Source of the DNA: Streptomyces lincolnensis | GTDB taxonomy: Bacteria; Actinomycetota; Actinomycetes; Streptomycetales; Streptomycetaceae | DNA: 64,000 bases | Direction: 5' to 3' | NCBI RefSeq assembly: GCF_021173675.1 | Contig: NZ_JAIHON010000005.1 | Span: 620,001-684,000 of the forward strand | In this document: piece after piece, positions 19,253-26,806 of the stretch | Numbering within the stretch: the first letter of the stretch is position 1 | Layout of the letters: every line of letters starts with the position of its first letter | The notes under the pieces: generated by a model | Database searches by the model: none | Told to the model about the DNA's origin: nothing | Seen by the model: only the letters and a program-made list of their open reading frames with translations | Translations under genes and position numbers: made by a program

Positions 19253-19896
19253 CCGCTCCCCATCGTCAGGACCCAACTGGCCTCTTGGCCGTGAAATCCA
19301 TGACAGGCGATCGACTCACACCCGCAGAGGCCGCCGAGCGGCTCGGTATATCCCGAGAGGCCGTGTACGTCCTCAACTCCAGGAAGAGAAACGGGTTTCC
19401 GCAGCCCCTCTACGTTGGCCGAACTCCGATGTGGACGCCGGAACAGTTGGACACCTGGCGAGCAACGCACCCCTCGAAGGGTCCCGCAAGGAACGAGCGC
19501 CCCGGAGCCCTGGAGCGAAGGGCGCCCGTTGAGTGGCATAACCTCCGCACGCACTTGGCCTTCGCGACGCGACAACGCCATCCGATCCTTACAGCCGACC
19601 TGCAGTCCCTCACCGAGGATGCGATGCACACAGCCGCGCAGGAACTCGACGCGGAGATCGAACAGTTCGCGGGCCAGGCCGATCTCATCCAGATCACCGT
19701 GAGGTACCCGGCCCGCGTATCCGTCGCGAACCTGGCCAAGCGGCTCAGAGGAGCCGCAAGCCGAGCGCTACGGCAGTCACACGGCATCCGGGGAAATATC
19801 TGGTCGAATCCGTACTATGCGACGTCCATCAACGCGCACCAGCCAGCCGGGCTCAGTCGGTACGTCCAACATCTGGAACAGCCCGTCAACAACTAG
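17836..19896 (-). mobile_element. IS605-like element: tnpB plus divergent HTH-Y1 fusion gene (ends approximate)
   Basis: The two divergent genes share a 32-bp start region, the IS605 arrangement. The probable right end is near 17836-17847, where the minus strand reads GGAGGATGTCAA, a sequence type often seen at right ends of this family, preceded by an imperfect stem-loop (17842-17867). On the minus strand TTGAT, the target motif known for ISDra2, lies right after the 3' end of the HTH gene (near 19899-19903), so the left end may overlap that gene's last codons. The element lies between valS and the proline-rich protein gene. The exact ends need an empty-site comparison. Confidence 0.6.
19285..19896 (+). 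CDS. HTH domain fused to an IS200/IS605-type Y1 transposase domain lacking the HUH motif
   Basis: 203 residues if TTG 19285 is used; GTG 19291 and ATG 19300 are alternative starts. Residues 10-62 form an AlpA/excisionase-like helix-turn-helix ('LTPAEAAERLGISREAVYV'...'MWTPEQLDTWRATHP'). Residues 84-198 align by eye along the whole IS200-type TnpA domain: 'HNLRTHLAFATRQRHPIL', 'RYPARVSVANLAKRLRG', 'NIWSNPYYATSI' and a final 'RYVQHLEQ'. The HUH metal site (normally D-H-V-H) reads D-L-I-Q (residues 133-136), so strand nicking should be impossible, although the candidate tyrosine (Y193) remains. It is divergent from tnpB. A DNA-hairpin-binding regulator derived from a transposase is the best guess. 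Confidence 0.75.
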   Translation: MAVKSMTGDRLTPAEAAERLGISREAVYVLNSRKRNGFPQPLYVGRTPMWTPEQLDTWRATHPSKGPARNERPGALERRAPVEWHNLRTHLAFATRQRHPILTADLQSLTEDAMHTAAQELDAEIEQFAGQADLIQITVRYPARVSVANLAKRLRGAASRALRQSHGIRGNIWSNPYYATSINAHQPAGLSRYVQHLEQPVNN

Positions 19897-19982
19897 GCAT
19901 CAATACACCCCGGGTACCTCGCCCCCTTGTCCCTTCCGTCAAGATGTCCGGAACACATAAGCAACTGGAGGGGAACCCAGTA

Positions 19983-20939
19983 ATGAGCTACAACCAGCCG
20001 GGCCCGTACGGCGGGCAGCCCCAGCAGCCCGGACCGTACGGTCAGCAGCCGGGTCCCTACGGCCAGCCGCCGCAGGCTCCGCCCGGCCAGCCCGGCTACG
20101 GCTACCCTCAGCAGGCTCCGCCGGCCCAGCCGGGTTACGGCTACCCGCAGCAGCCCGGCCAGGGCGTACCGCCCCAGCCCAACGCCTACGGCCAGCAGCC
20201 GCCCTACGGCCAGGCTCCCTACGGGGTCCCGCAGCCGCCGGCGCCCGGCGGGGGCAAGAAGAAGACGGGGATCATCATCGGCGCGGTCGCGGTCGTCGCC
20301 GCGATCGCGGTCGGCGCGTACTTCGTCATCGGCGGCGGCTCGGGCGGCTCGGACATCGCCGACGACGGTCCGCACACCCTGACGACTCCGGCGACGGTCC
20401 TCAGCGGCGAGTACAAGAAGGGCGAGGACTCCAGCAGCGGCGGGTTCTCCAAGGACGACATCAAGGACGCCGAGAAGCACGGCGTGAAGAACGCCAAGGA
20501 CGTCAGCGCCGGCTACCAGTCCGGCGACGAGGCCAACCCGTTCGCCATGAAGATGCTCAACTTCATGGGCGTCTACGGCGACATCGAGGACCCCGAGGCG
20601 GTCGTCGACGGGATGTTCGCCGAGATGAAGAAGAACGCCGCCGAGGACAACGAGGGCGAGGTCGTGGGCAGCCCGACGGCCTACACGCCGAGCGCTCTCA
20701 AGGACGCGGTCCTCAAGTGCCAGGAGATGAAGGTCAAGAACGACAACGCGGGGTCGACCGGGTCGTCGTCCGGCCCGAGCGAGATCCGGATGCCCGTGTG
20801 CATCTGGGGCGACCACAGCACGCTCGGCGTCACCATGAACCTCGACCTGGCCAGCGCGATGACCGGCAAGTCGATGGACCTCAGTGCCGCCGCCGAGATC
20901 ACGGCCAAGTTCCGCAACGAGGTCCGCAAGCCCGCCTGA
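19983..20939 (+). CDS. Proline/glutamine/glycine-rich single-pass membrane protein
   Basis: 318 residues from the ATG at 19983 (GGAGGGG upstream); an upstream in-frame ATG at 19944 has no such site. Residues 1-93 are a cytoplasmic low-complexity region built on repeated 'QPGPYG' and 'QPGYGYPQQ' units. A KKK stop and one membrane helix follow (about 97-117, 'TGIIIGAVAVVAAIAVGAYFVI'). The rest is an extracellular acidic domain of about 200 residues with two cysteines (in 'LKCQEM' and 'MPVCIWGD') that could form a disulfide. This layout is common in streptomycetes and is of unknown function. The gene lies just outside the TnpB element and ends at a strong terminator. Confidence 0.85.
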   Translation: MSYNQPGPYGGQPQQPGPYGQQPGPYGQPPQAPPGQPGYGYPQQAPPAQPGYGYPQQPGQGVPPQPNAYGQQPPYGQAPYGVPQPPAPGGGKKKTGIIIGAVAVVAAIAVGAYFVIGGGSGGSDIADDGPHTLTTPATVLSGEYKKGEDSSSGGFSKDDIKDAEKHGVKNAKDVSAGYQSGDEANPFAMKMLNFMGVYGDIEDPEAVVDGMFAEMKKNAAEDNEGEVVGSPTAYTPSALKDAVLKCQEMKVKNDNAGSTGSSSGPSEIRMPVCIWGDHSTLGVTMNLDLASAMTGKSMDLSAAAEITAKFRNEVRKPA

Positions 20940-20966
20940 TGACGCGGGCCTCGCCCAGGCCATGAC

Positions 20967-21000
20967 GAAGGGGCCCCGGTCGGTCGACCGGGGCCCCTTC
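20967..21000. terminator. Bidirectional terminator between the proline-rich protein gene and clpX
   Basis: A perfect 14-bp stem (GAAGGGGCCCCGGT / ACCGGGGCCCCTTC) with a 6-base loop between the two convergent genes. Confidence 0.85.
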
Positions 21001-21032
21001 GCTTGTCCGTTTCGCTCGTCCGCGTACGGCGG

Positions 21033-22319
21033 TTACGCCGTCTTCTGCTCCCCGGAGCCGCGCCCCCGCGAATCCCTCGGGATCAGCGTCGGGTTGACGT
21101 TGGAGAGGACCACGTCGGCGGTGATGACGACGCGGGCGACGTCCTTGCGGGAGGGGACCTCGTACATGACGCCCTGGAGGACCTCTTCCATGATGGCGCG
21201 CAGGCCGCGTGCGCCGGTCTGGCGGAGGATGGCCTGGTCGGCGATGGCTTCGAGGGCCTCGCGCTCGAAGTCCAGCTCCACGCCGTCGAGTTCGAAGAGA
21301 CGCTCGTACTGCTTGACGAGCGCGTTGCGGGGCTCCACCAGGATCTGGAGGAGTGCCTCGCGGTCCAGGTTGTGGACCGAGGTGATGACCGGGAGGCGGC
21401 CGATGAACTCGGGGATCATGCCGAACTTGACGAGATCCTCGGGCATGACGTCCTCGAACTGGTCCTTGGCCTCCAGTTCGCGCTTGGAGCGGATCGTCGC
21501 GCCGAAGCCGATGCCCTTGGCGCCGGCCCGGGACTCGATGAGCTTCTCCAGGCCCGCGAAGGCACCGCCCACGATGAACAGGACGTTCGTCGTGTCGATC
21601 TGGATGAACTCCTGGTGCGGGTGTTTGCGGCCGCCCTGGGGCGGAACGGAGGCGGTGGTGCCCTCCAGGATCTTCAGCAGGGCCTGCTGCACACCCTCGC
21701 CCGAGACATCGCGGGTGATCGAGGGGTTTTCACTCTTCCGCGCGACCTTGTCGATCTCGTCGATGTAGATGATGCCCGTCTCGGCCTTCTTGACGTCGTA
21801 GTCCGCCGCCTGAATGAGCTTCAACAGGATGTTCTCGACGTCCTCGCCGACGTAACCCGCCTCGGTGAGCGCCGTCGCGTCCGCGATCGCGAACGGGACG
21901 TTCAGCATGCGCGCGAGGGTCTGGGCCAGCAGGGTCTTGCCGGAGCCCGTGGGGCCGAGCAGGAGGATGTTGGACTTCGCCAACTCGATGGCGTCGTCGC
22001 GGCCCTGGGCGCCGCCGTTCTCGCCGGCCTGGACGCGCTTGTAGTGGTTGTAGACCGCCACGGAGAGCGCCTTCTTGGCCTGCTCCTGGCCCACCACGTA
22101 GCCCTCGAGGAACTCGTAGATCTCGCGGGGCTTGGGGAGTTCCTCCCAGCGCACCTCGCTGGTCTCGGCCAGCTCCTCCTCGATGATCTCGTTGCAGAGG
22201 TCGATGCACTCGTCGCAGATGTAGACACCGGGCCCTGCGATGAGCTTCTTGACCTGCTTCTGGCTCTTGCCGCAGAACGAGCACTTGAGCAGATCGCCGC
22301 CGTCACCGATGCGTGCCAC
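21033..22319 (-). CDS. clpX: ATP-dependent Clp protease ATP-binding subunit ClpX
   Basis: 428 residues from a GTG at 22319 with AAGGGGAA 8 bases upstream; the frame stays open further upstream but that stretch is shadow. The zinc-binding domain has C13-C16 and C35-C38. The AAA+ core has Walker A 'GPTGSGKT' and Walker B 'IIYIDEIDK', and the ClpP-docking IGF loop is in 'AKGIGFGATI'. ClpX unfolds tagged substrates and feeds them to ClpP. It is downstream of clpP2 in the same direction but about 180 bases away, so it may have its own promoter. Confidence 0.97.
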   Translation of the reverse strand: MARIGDGGDLLKCSFCGKSQKQVKKLIAGPGVYICDECIDLCNEIIEEELAETSEVRWEELPKPREIYEFLEGYVVGQEQAKKALSVAVYNHYKRVQAGENGGAQGRDDAIELAKSNILLLGPTGSGKTLLAQTLARMLNVPFAIADATALTEAGYVGEDVENILLKLIQAADYDVKKAETGIIYIDEIDKVARKSENPSITRDVSGEGVQQALLKILEGTTASVPPQGGRKHPHQEFIQIDTTNVLFIVGGAFAGLEKLIESRAGAKGIGFGATIRSKRELEAKDQFEDVMPEDLVKFGMIPEFIGRLPVITSVHNLDREALLQILVEPRNALVKQYERLFELDGVELDFEREALEAIADQAILRQTGARGLRAIMEEVLQGVMYEVPSRKDVARVVITADVVLSNVNPTLIPRDSRGRGSGEQKTA

Positions 22320-22502
22320 GGTGTGCTTCCCCTTCGCCTGGGAGACGCCTAGGTCCAGCGGCTCCTGGTGCTGCCTTATGTCCGACGGTACCTTGCCGAG
22401 CCCCCCGTTCGGGCCCCCCTTGGCACGGTTCACTTTGACGTGCACGGTGTCGTGCGCGGCGGTGAACCGTGCCGAGGAGCGGCAGACGATACAGCGTCGC
22501 CG

Positions 22503-23183
22503 TCAGCGCACGCTCGCGTTGTTCATCTTCCGGGTGGAGATGATCTGGTCGATCAGGCCGTACGCCAGGGCGTCATCGGCCGTGAGGATCTTGTCGCGCT
22601 CGATGTCCTCGCGGATCTTCTCGATCGGCGTGGTGGAGTGCTTGGCCAGCAGGTCTTCCAGCTGGGCGCGCATCCGCAGGATCTCGTTCGCGGCGATTTC
22701 CAGGTCGGAGACCTGACCGCGGCCGGTCTCGCTGTAGGGCTGGTGGATCAGCACCCGGGCGTTCGGCAGCGCCATGCGCTTGCCGGGCGTACCGGCGGCC
22801 AGCAGGATGGCGGCGGCCGAGGCGGCCTGGCCCATGCAGACCGTCTGGACGTCCGGCTTCACGAACTGCATCGTGTCGTAGATCGCGGTGAGCGCCGTGA
22901 AGGAGCCGCCGGGGCTGTTGATGTAGACCGAGATGTCCCGGTCGGGGTCCATCGACTCCAGGCACAGCAGCTGGGCCATGACGTCGTTGGCGGAGGCGTC
23001 GTCGATCTGCACGCCGAGGAAGATCACGCGCTCTTCGAAGAGCTTGGCGTACGGGTCGTACTCGCGGATGCCCTGCGAGGTGCGCTCGACGAAGCGGGGG
23101 ATGACGTACCGGGACTCGGCGACCGGCACCGTGCTCTCGGCGCGTGTGCGGTCGTACAGGCCGCTGCCGGGGAAGTCGTTCAC
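22503..23183 (-). CDS. clpP2: ATP-dependent Clp protease proteolytic subunit ClpP2
   Basis: 226 residues from a GTG with AGGAGAG upstream. The catalytic triad can be read as S122 ('GQAASAAAIL'), H147 ('VLIHQPYS') and D197 ('IERDKIL'). The N-terminal 40 residues are longer than in ClpP1, as usual for actinobacterial ClpP2. In Streptomyces, ClpP1 and ClpP2 are encoded in one operon and degrade regulatory and damaged proteins with ClpX or ClpC. It lies 50 bases after clpP1. Confidence 0.95.
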   Translation of the reverse strand: MNDFPGSGLYDRTRAESTVPVAESRYVIPRFVERTSQGIREYDPYAKLFEERVIFLGVQIDDASANDVMAQLLCLESMDPDRDISVYINSPGGSFTALTAIYDTMQFVKPDVQTVCMGQAASAAAILLAAGTPGKRMALPNARVLIHQPYSETGRGQVSDLEIAANEILRMRAQLEDLLAKHSTTPIEKIREDIERDKILTADDALAYGLIDQIISTRKMNNASVR

Positions 23184-23233
23184 TGTCTCTCTCCTAGGGG
23201 CTGAGGCGGTCGGCTGGGGGCGCTGCGGGGGTC

Positions 23234-23851
23234 TCAGGCCCCGGTGCCGCCGCCGCCCGGCATACCGGCGGCCGTGGCGATGACCTCGTCGATGAGGCCG
23301 TACTCCTTGGCTTCGTGGGCGTCGAACCAGCGGTCGCGGTCCGAGTCGCGGGTGATCTGCTCCATCGTCTGGCCCGTGTGCTGGGACGTGAGCTCGGCCA
23401 TGCGCTTCTTCGTGTGCAGCAGCCGCTCGGCGTGGATCTTGATGTCCGAGGCCGAGCCGGCCAGGCCGGCGGAGGGCTGGTGGATCAGGATCTCGGCGTT
23501 CGGGAGCGCGAAGCGCTTGCCGGGGGTGCCCGCGCTGAGCAGGAACTGGCCCATGGAGGCGGCGAGGCCCATGGCGATGGTCACCACGTCGTTCTTGATG
23601 TACTGCATGGTGTCGTAGATCGCCATGCCGGCCGTGATCGAGCCGCCGGGGCTGTTGATGTACAGGAAGATGTCCTTGTCCGGGTCGGCGGCAAGGAGCA
23701 GCAGCTGTGCGGTGATCTTGTTCGCGATGTCGTCGTCGACCGGCTGGCCGAGGAAGATGATCCGCTCGTTGAGCAGCCGGTTGTAGACCTGGTCGCCGAG
23801 GCCACCACCGATGGAAGGCTCGCCGGCGGCTGTAGGCATCAGATTCGTCAC
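23234..23851 (-). CDS. clpP1: ATP-dependent Clp protease proteolytic subunit ClpP1
   Basis: 205 residues from a GTG with AGGTGG upstream. Triad: S99 ('GLAASMGQFL'), H124 ('EILIHQPSAG') and D173 ('SDRDRWF'). The C-terminus is Gly-rich. ClpP1 is the first gene of the clpP1-clpP2 operon and is required for normal aerial development in streptomycetes. A ClgR-type box lies 142 bases upstream. Confidence 0.96.
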   Translation of the reverse strand: MTNLMPTAAGEPSIGGGLGDQVYNRLLNERIIFLGQPVDDDIANKITAQLLLLAADPDKDIFLYINSPGGSITAGMAIYDTMQYIKNDVVTIAMGLAASMGQFLLSAGTPGKRFALPNAEILIHQPSAGLAGSASDIKIHAERLLHTKKRMAELTSQHTGQTMEQITRDSDRDRWFDAHEAKEYGLIDEVIATAAGMPGGGGTGA

Positions 23852-23992
23852 GTATCCACCTGCTCGTCTTACGACGGCGCCGGGGCCGTCTTCACGTTTC
23901 CCTGCGGGGCTGGAGCCGTTGCGGGACTCCTCGCCCTCCTAGTCATGGACCCTAACGCGCTGGTCCCTTCGGAGAATCCCGGATACGGGGCT

Positions 23993-24006
23993 GTTCGCCG
24001 GGGGCG
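23993..24006. promoter_or_regulatory. Candidate ClgR-binding box upstream of clpP1
   Basis: GTTCGC, five bases, GCG, which matches the published Streptomyces ClgR motif GTTCGC-N5-GCG. ClgR activates clpP1clpP2. The site lies 142 bases upstream of the clpP1 start, a position typical for activation. Confidence 0.6.
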
Positions 24007-24042
24007 TAGAGCCACCGGCGGCCCACCTGCTGGTGGCTCTAC
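24006..24042. terminator. Stem-loop next to the ClgR box
   Basis: Perfect 11-bp arms (24006-24016 and 24032-24042) with a 15-base loop. It may be a second tig terminator; it touches the ClgR-like box, so it could also affect the clpP1 promoter. Confidence 0.55.
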
Positions 24043-24058
24043 ACCCCCGGGTAGGACA

Positions 24059-24091
24059 ACGGGCCCTGGGGTCGATGTCCCCAGAGCCCGT
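24059..24091 (-). terminator. Terminator downstream of tig
   Basis: 13-bp stem with one mismatch (ACGGGCCCTGGGG / CCCCAGAGCCCGT) and a 7-base loop, 29 bases after the tig stop. Confidence 0.75.
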
Positions 24092-24119
24092 CCCGCGTCC
24101 TTCAGAGGCGCCGTGGGTG

Positions 24120-25502
24120 TCAGCCCTCGGTCTTCTCCTCGGCCGGGGTCTCCTCGGCGGCGGCCTCGGTCGTCCCGGTCTCGTCGTCTTCCTCGTCGTC
24201 GAGGTCGATGACCTCGCCGTTGGTGTCCTTGACGGTGGCCTTCTCGACCACGGCGGCGAGCGCCTTGCCGCGGGCGACCTCGCCGACCAGCATCGGGACC
24301 TGGCCGCCCTCGACGACCGCCTGGGCGAACTGGTCGGGGGACATGCCGGAGGAGGCCGCGCGCCGCATGAGGTGCTCGGTGAGCTCCTCCTGGTTGACGT
24401 TGAGCTTCTCCTGCTTGACGAGCTCGTCCAGGACGAACTGCGTCTTGATGCCCTTGACCGCGGCTTCCTTGGTCTCGGAGTCGAACTCCTCGACCGTCTT
24501 GCCCTGGATCTCGAGGTACTTCTCCAGGTCCAGGCCCATCTGGCCGAGCTGGTGGTGCTCCAGGTTGTGCTTGCGGGTGTTGATCTCGTCCTCGAGGAGC
24601 TTCTCGGGGACGGGCACCTCGACGAGCTCCAGCAGCTTCTCCAGGACGCGCTCCTGGGCCTGCGTGGCCTGGTCGTACTGCTTCATGTTCTCGAGGCGCT
24701 TGCGGCTGTCGGCCTTCAGCTCCTCGAGGGTGTCGAACTCGGAGGCGAGCTGCGCGAAGTCGTCGTCCAGCTCGGGCAGTTCGCGCGCGGCGACCTGGGT
24801 GACCTTGACGGTGACCTCGGCCTCCTTGCCGGCCGCCGAGCCGCCCTTGAGCTCGGAGGTGAAGGTGGTCTCGCCACCGGCCTCCAGGCCCTTCACGGCG
24901 TCGTCGATGCCGTCGAGGAGCTCACCGGAACCGATGGTGTAGGAGACGCCGCTCGCGACACCGTCCTCCAGGACCTCGCCGTCGACCTTGGCCTCCAGGT
25001 CGATGGTGACGACGTCGCCGTCCTCGGCGGCCCGCTCGACCGGGGAGGTCGACGCGAAACGCTCGCGCAGCTCGGTGACGGCCTTGTCGACGTCCTCCTC
25101 GCTGACCTCGACCGCGTCGACCTCGACCTCGATGCCGGAGTAGTCCGGGATCTCCAGGGCGGGACGGACGTCGACCTCGGCGGTGAAGTTCAGCGTCTCG
25201 CCGTCCTTCAGCTCGGTGATGTCGACCTCGGGCTGGCCCAGGACGTTGAGCTCGGCCTCGTTGACCGCTTCGGTGTAGAACTTCGGAAGCGCGTCGTTGA
25301 CCGCCTCCTCCAGGACCGCCCCGCGGCCGAACCGCTGGTCGATGACGCGGGCCGGGATCTTGCCCTTGCGGAAGCCCTTCACCGTGACCTGCTGGTTGAT
25401 CTTCTTGTACGCCGCGTCGAGGCTGTCCTTGAGCTCCTCGAAGGGCACCTCGACAGTGAGCCGAACCCGAGTCGGGTTCAGGGTCTCCACGGCGCTCTTC
25501 AC
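24120..25502 (-). CDS. tig: Trigger factor, ribosome-associated chaperone
   Basis: 460 residues from a GTG at 25502 with AAGGAG 9 bases upstream; the frame remains open upstream but that part is shadow. The ribosome-binding signature 'GFRKGKIPARVI' lies near residue 45, followed by a PPIase domain ('DGDVVTIDLEAKVDGE', 'IGSGELLDGIDDAVKGL') and the helical C-terminal arms. The last 35 residues are acidic and Thr/Glu-rich. Trigger factor binds nascent chains at the ribosome exit. It precedes the clpP operon on the same strand, but two stem-loops separate them. Confidence 0.97.
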   Translation of the reverse strand: MKSAVETLNPTRVRLTVEVPFEELKDSLDAAYKKINQQVTVKGFRKGKIPARVIDQRFGRGAVLEEAVNDALPKFYTEAVNEAELNVLGQPEVDITELKDGETLNFTAEVDVRPALEIPDYSGIEVEVDAVEVSEEDVDKAVTELRERFASTSPVERAAEDGDVVTIDLEAKVDGEVLEDGVASGVSYTIGSGELLDGIDDAVKGLEAGGETTFTSELKGGSAAGKEAEVTVKVTQVAARELPELDDDFAQLASEFDTLEELKADSRKRLENMKQYDQATQAQERVLEKLLELVEVPVPEKLLEDEINTRKHNLEHHQLGQMGLDLEKYLEIQGKTVEEFDSETKEAAVKGIKTQFVLDELVKQEKLNVNQEELTEHLMRRAASSGMSPDQFAQAVVEGGQVPMLVGEVARGKALAAVVEKATVKDTNGEVIDLDDEEDDETGTTEAAAEETPAEEKTEG

Positions 25503-25712
25503 GGTTCGGTCTCCTTGTGGCTGACTTCTTGGTTTCTGCCGGCGCCAGACTGGCCCGGCGGATGTGCGCCGCCCGGAGGGCTTCAGTGGATGAGGCACAC
25601 GGGCGTGCAGCTTGCATAGTAACGGCAGCGGCGACACGCCCCAAAGGCGATCACAGGACGCGATCACGTGAGGTGACCGGGCCGGTGGCCGGTGACGGCC
25701 GGACGAAGGTGG

Positions 25713-25786
25713 TCGGGGTGGCGGGATTTGAACCCACGGCCTTCCGCTCCCAAAGCGGACGCGCTACCAAGCTGCGCCACACCCCG
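25713..25786 (-). tRNA. tRNA-Pro (anticodon TGG)
   Basis: 74 bases; 7-bp acceptor stem CGGGGTG with its complement, the anticodon loop TTTGGGA with TGG at the centre, and the T-arm GTTCAAATC. The CCA end is encoded at 25712-25710. Confidence 0.96.
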
Positions 25787-25988
25787 TGCTGGTGCGACAC
25801 GTAGGGTACATGCCCGCAGGCGGCCCGGCCTCCGCATTGGACGAGCCCGGAGACGGGCACGGAGGCGAGCCGGAGCCGGGTACGGACGCGGGCGCCGGAG
25901 ACAAGGCGGGAAGGGGTGTGCGGCGAGGCGGGGCGACCCGCTACGATGCTTTCAGTGCCGCGGTCGCCCGACCTGCGGCGCGCGTTGT

Positions 25989-26059
25989 GCGGGCGTAGCT
26001 CAATGGTAGAGCCCTAGTCTTCCAAACTAGCTACGCGGGTTCGATTCCCGTCGCCCGCT
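25989..26059 (+). tRNA. tRNA-Gly (anticodon TCC)
   Basis: 71 bases; acceptor GCGGGCG / CGCCCGC, D-loop CAATGGTAGAGC, anticodon stem CTAGT / ACTAG around loop CTTCCAA (TCC), and T-arm GGGTTCGATTCCC. CCA is not encoded. Confidence 0.97.
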
Positions 26060-26064
26060 CTGAC

Positions 26065-26107
26065 AAGGCCTCCGGCCCGAACCGCACCGGTTCGGGCCGG
26101 AGGCCTT
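26065..26107. terminator. Strong bidirectional terminator after tRNA-Gly
   Basis: A perfect 19-bp stem (26065-26083 / 26089-26107) with a 5-base loop and a following T run. It also lies just past the stop of the small membrane-protein gene on the other strand. Confidence 0.92.
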
Positions 26108-26111
26108 TTGT

Positions 26112-26306
26112 CTAGAACTGGATCGAGTTGATGGTCTCGGCTATCGAGTTCAGGAACCGTTGGATGTCGTCGGCCATGCCGGTGGAGGCGAGGAAGAAGC
26201 CGAAGAGCACGGCGACGACGGCGGGTCCGGCCTTGAGGGAGCCTCCCCTGATCAACACCACCATGATGATCGCCAACAGCAGCACCACTGACAGCGAAAT
26301 GGCCAC
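26112..26306 (-). CDS. Small two-helix membrane protein, 64 residues
   Basis: From a GTG at 26306. Two hydrophobic segments (LSVVLLLAIIMVVLIR, residues 5-20, and AVVAVLFGFFLASTG, about 29-43) are joined by a short basic loop and followed by an amphipathic helix (DDIQRFLNSIAETINSI). The 'FLASTG' stretch recurs in small streptomycete membrane proteins as far as I recall, but no function is known to me. The stop codon is 5 bases from the tRNA-Gly terminator. Confidence 0.7.
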   Translation of the reverse strand: MAISLSVVLLLAIIMVVLIRGGSLKAGPAVVAVLFGFFLASTGMADDIQRFLNSIAETINSIQF

Positions 26307-26805
26307 AACTGATCACACCCTACGGTCGGTCCGCTCTCCCGGCCCGGAGGTGCAGCTCCGCACACCCCCGCCAGGACCATCGTGCCACCAACGAGGCCCG
26401 CATATGCGGCGCGTGACCCAACGTTGGCCATGCCCCCGCCGGATCCGCACGCGCCCCCGCGCACGGCGCGGCACCGCGGCCGCTCCCGCACAGAAATTCG
26501 ACACGGCACCCACACAGGGAATTCAGGGCGATCATTTCAGCGCCCACACAATGCGTTCGCAGCTAATGCGAATTGCCACCACACGACGCACATGGGGTCA
26601 CAACAACAGACCAAATGCCCCGTTTAGTCCATATGAATCCCGACAATCAGGACATCGATGGTGTGCCAATCGGCGCTTTTATGTGTGTCGACCATCACGC
26701 GCCCGACAACGTCAACTCCAAGAAAACGGGGGTACTCGCGGCGATTAACCAGGAATGACGTGGACGGTTTTACGAATACCCACGCTCATCGCTAGGGTGC
26801 CTCAG
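26307..26805. other. Divergent intergenic region with two adjacent palindromes and an AT-richer segment
   Basis: No convincing gene; short frames here lack coding bias. Two palindromes lie 19 bp apart centre to centre: CCGCATATGCGG (26398-26409) and CCAACGTTGG (26418-26427). From about 26500 to 26780 the base composition drops well below the window average. The last part carries the acyltransferase promoter. Confidence 0.6.
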
Positions 26806-26806
26806 A
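26776..26806 (+). promoter_or_regulatory. Candidate promoter giving a leaderless acyltransferase transcript
   Basis: TAGGGT lies 7 bases before the ATG at 26806 and would place the transcript start at or next to the start codon. No ribosome site is visible. A -35 candidate (TTTACG) lies about 18 bases further upstream. Confidence 0.4.

Noticed and set aside
19321..19480. The HTH of the 19285 gene considered as an integrative-element excisionase
   Set aside because: It is fused in frame to a TnpA-like domain and there is no integrase; it belongs with the TnpB element.
25713..26059. tRNA-Pro/tRNA-Gly pair as an integration site of a mobile element
   Set aside because: No integrase, excisionase-recombinase pair or duplicated tRNA 3' end is seen nearby.
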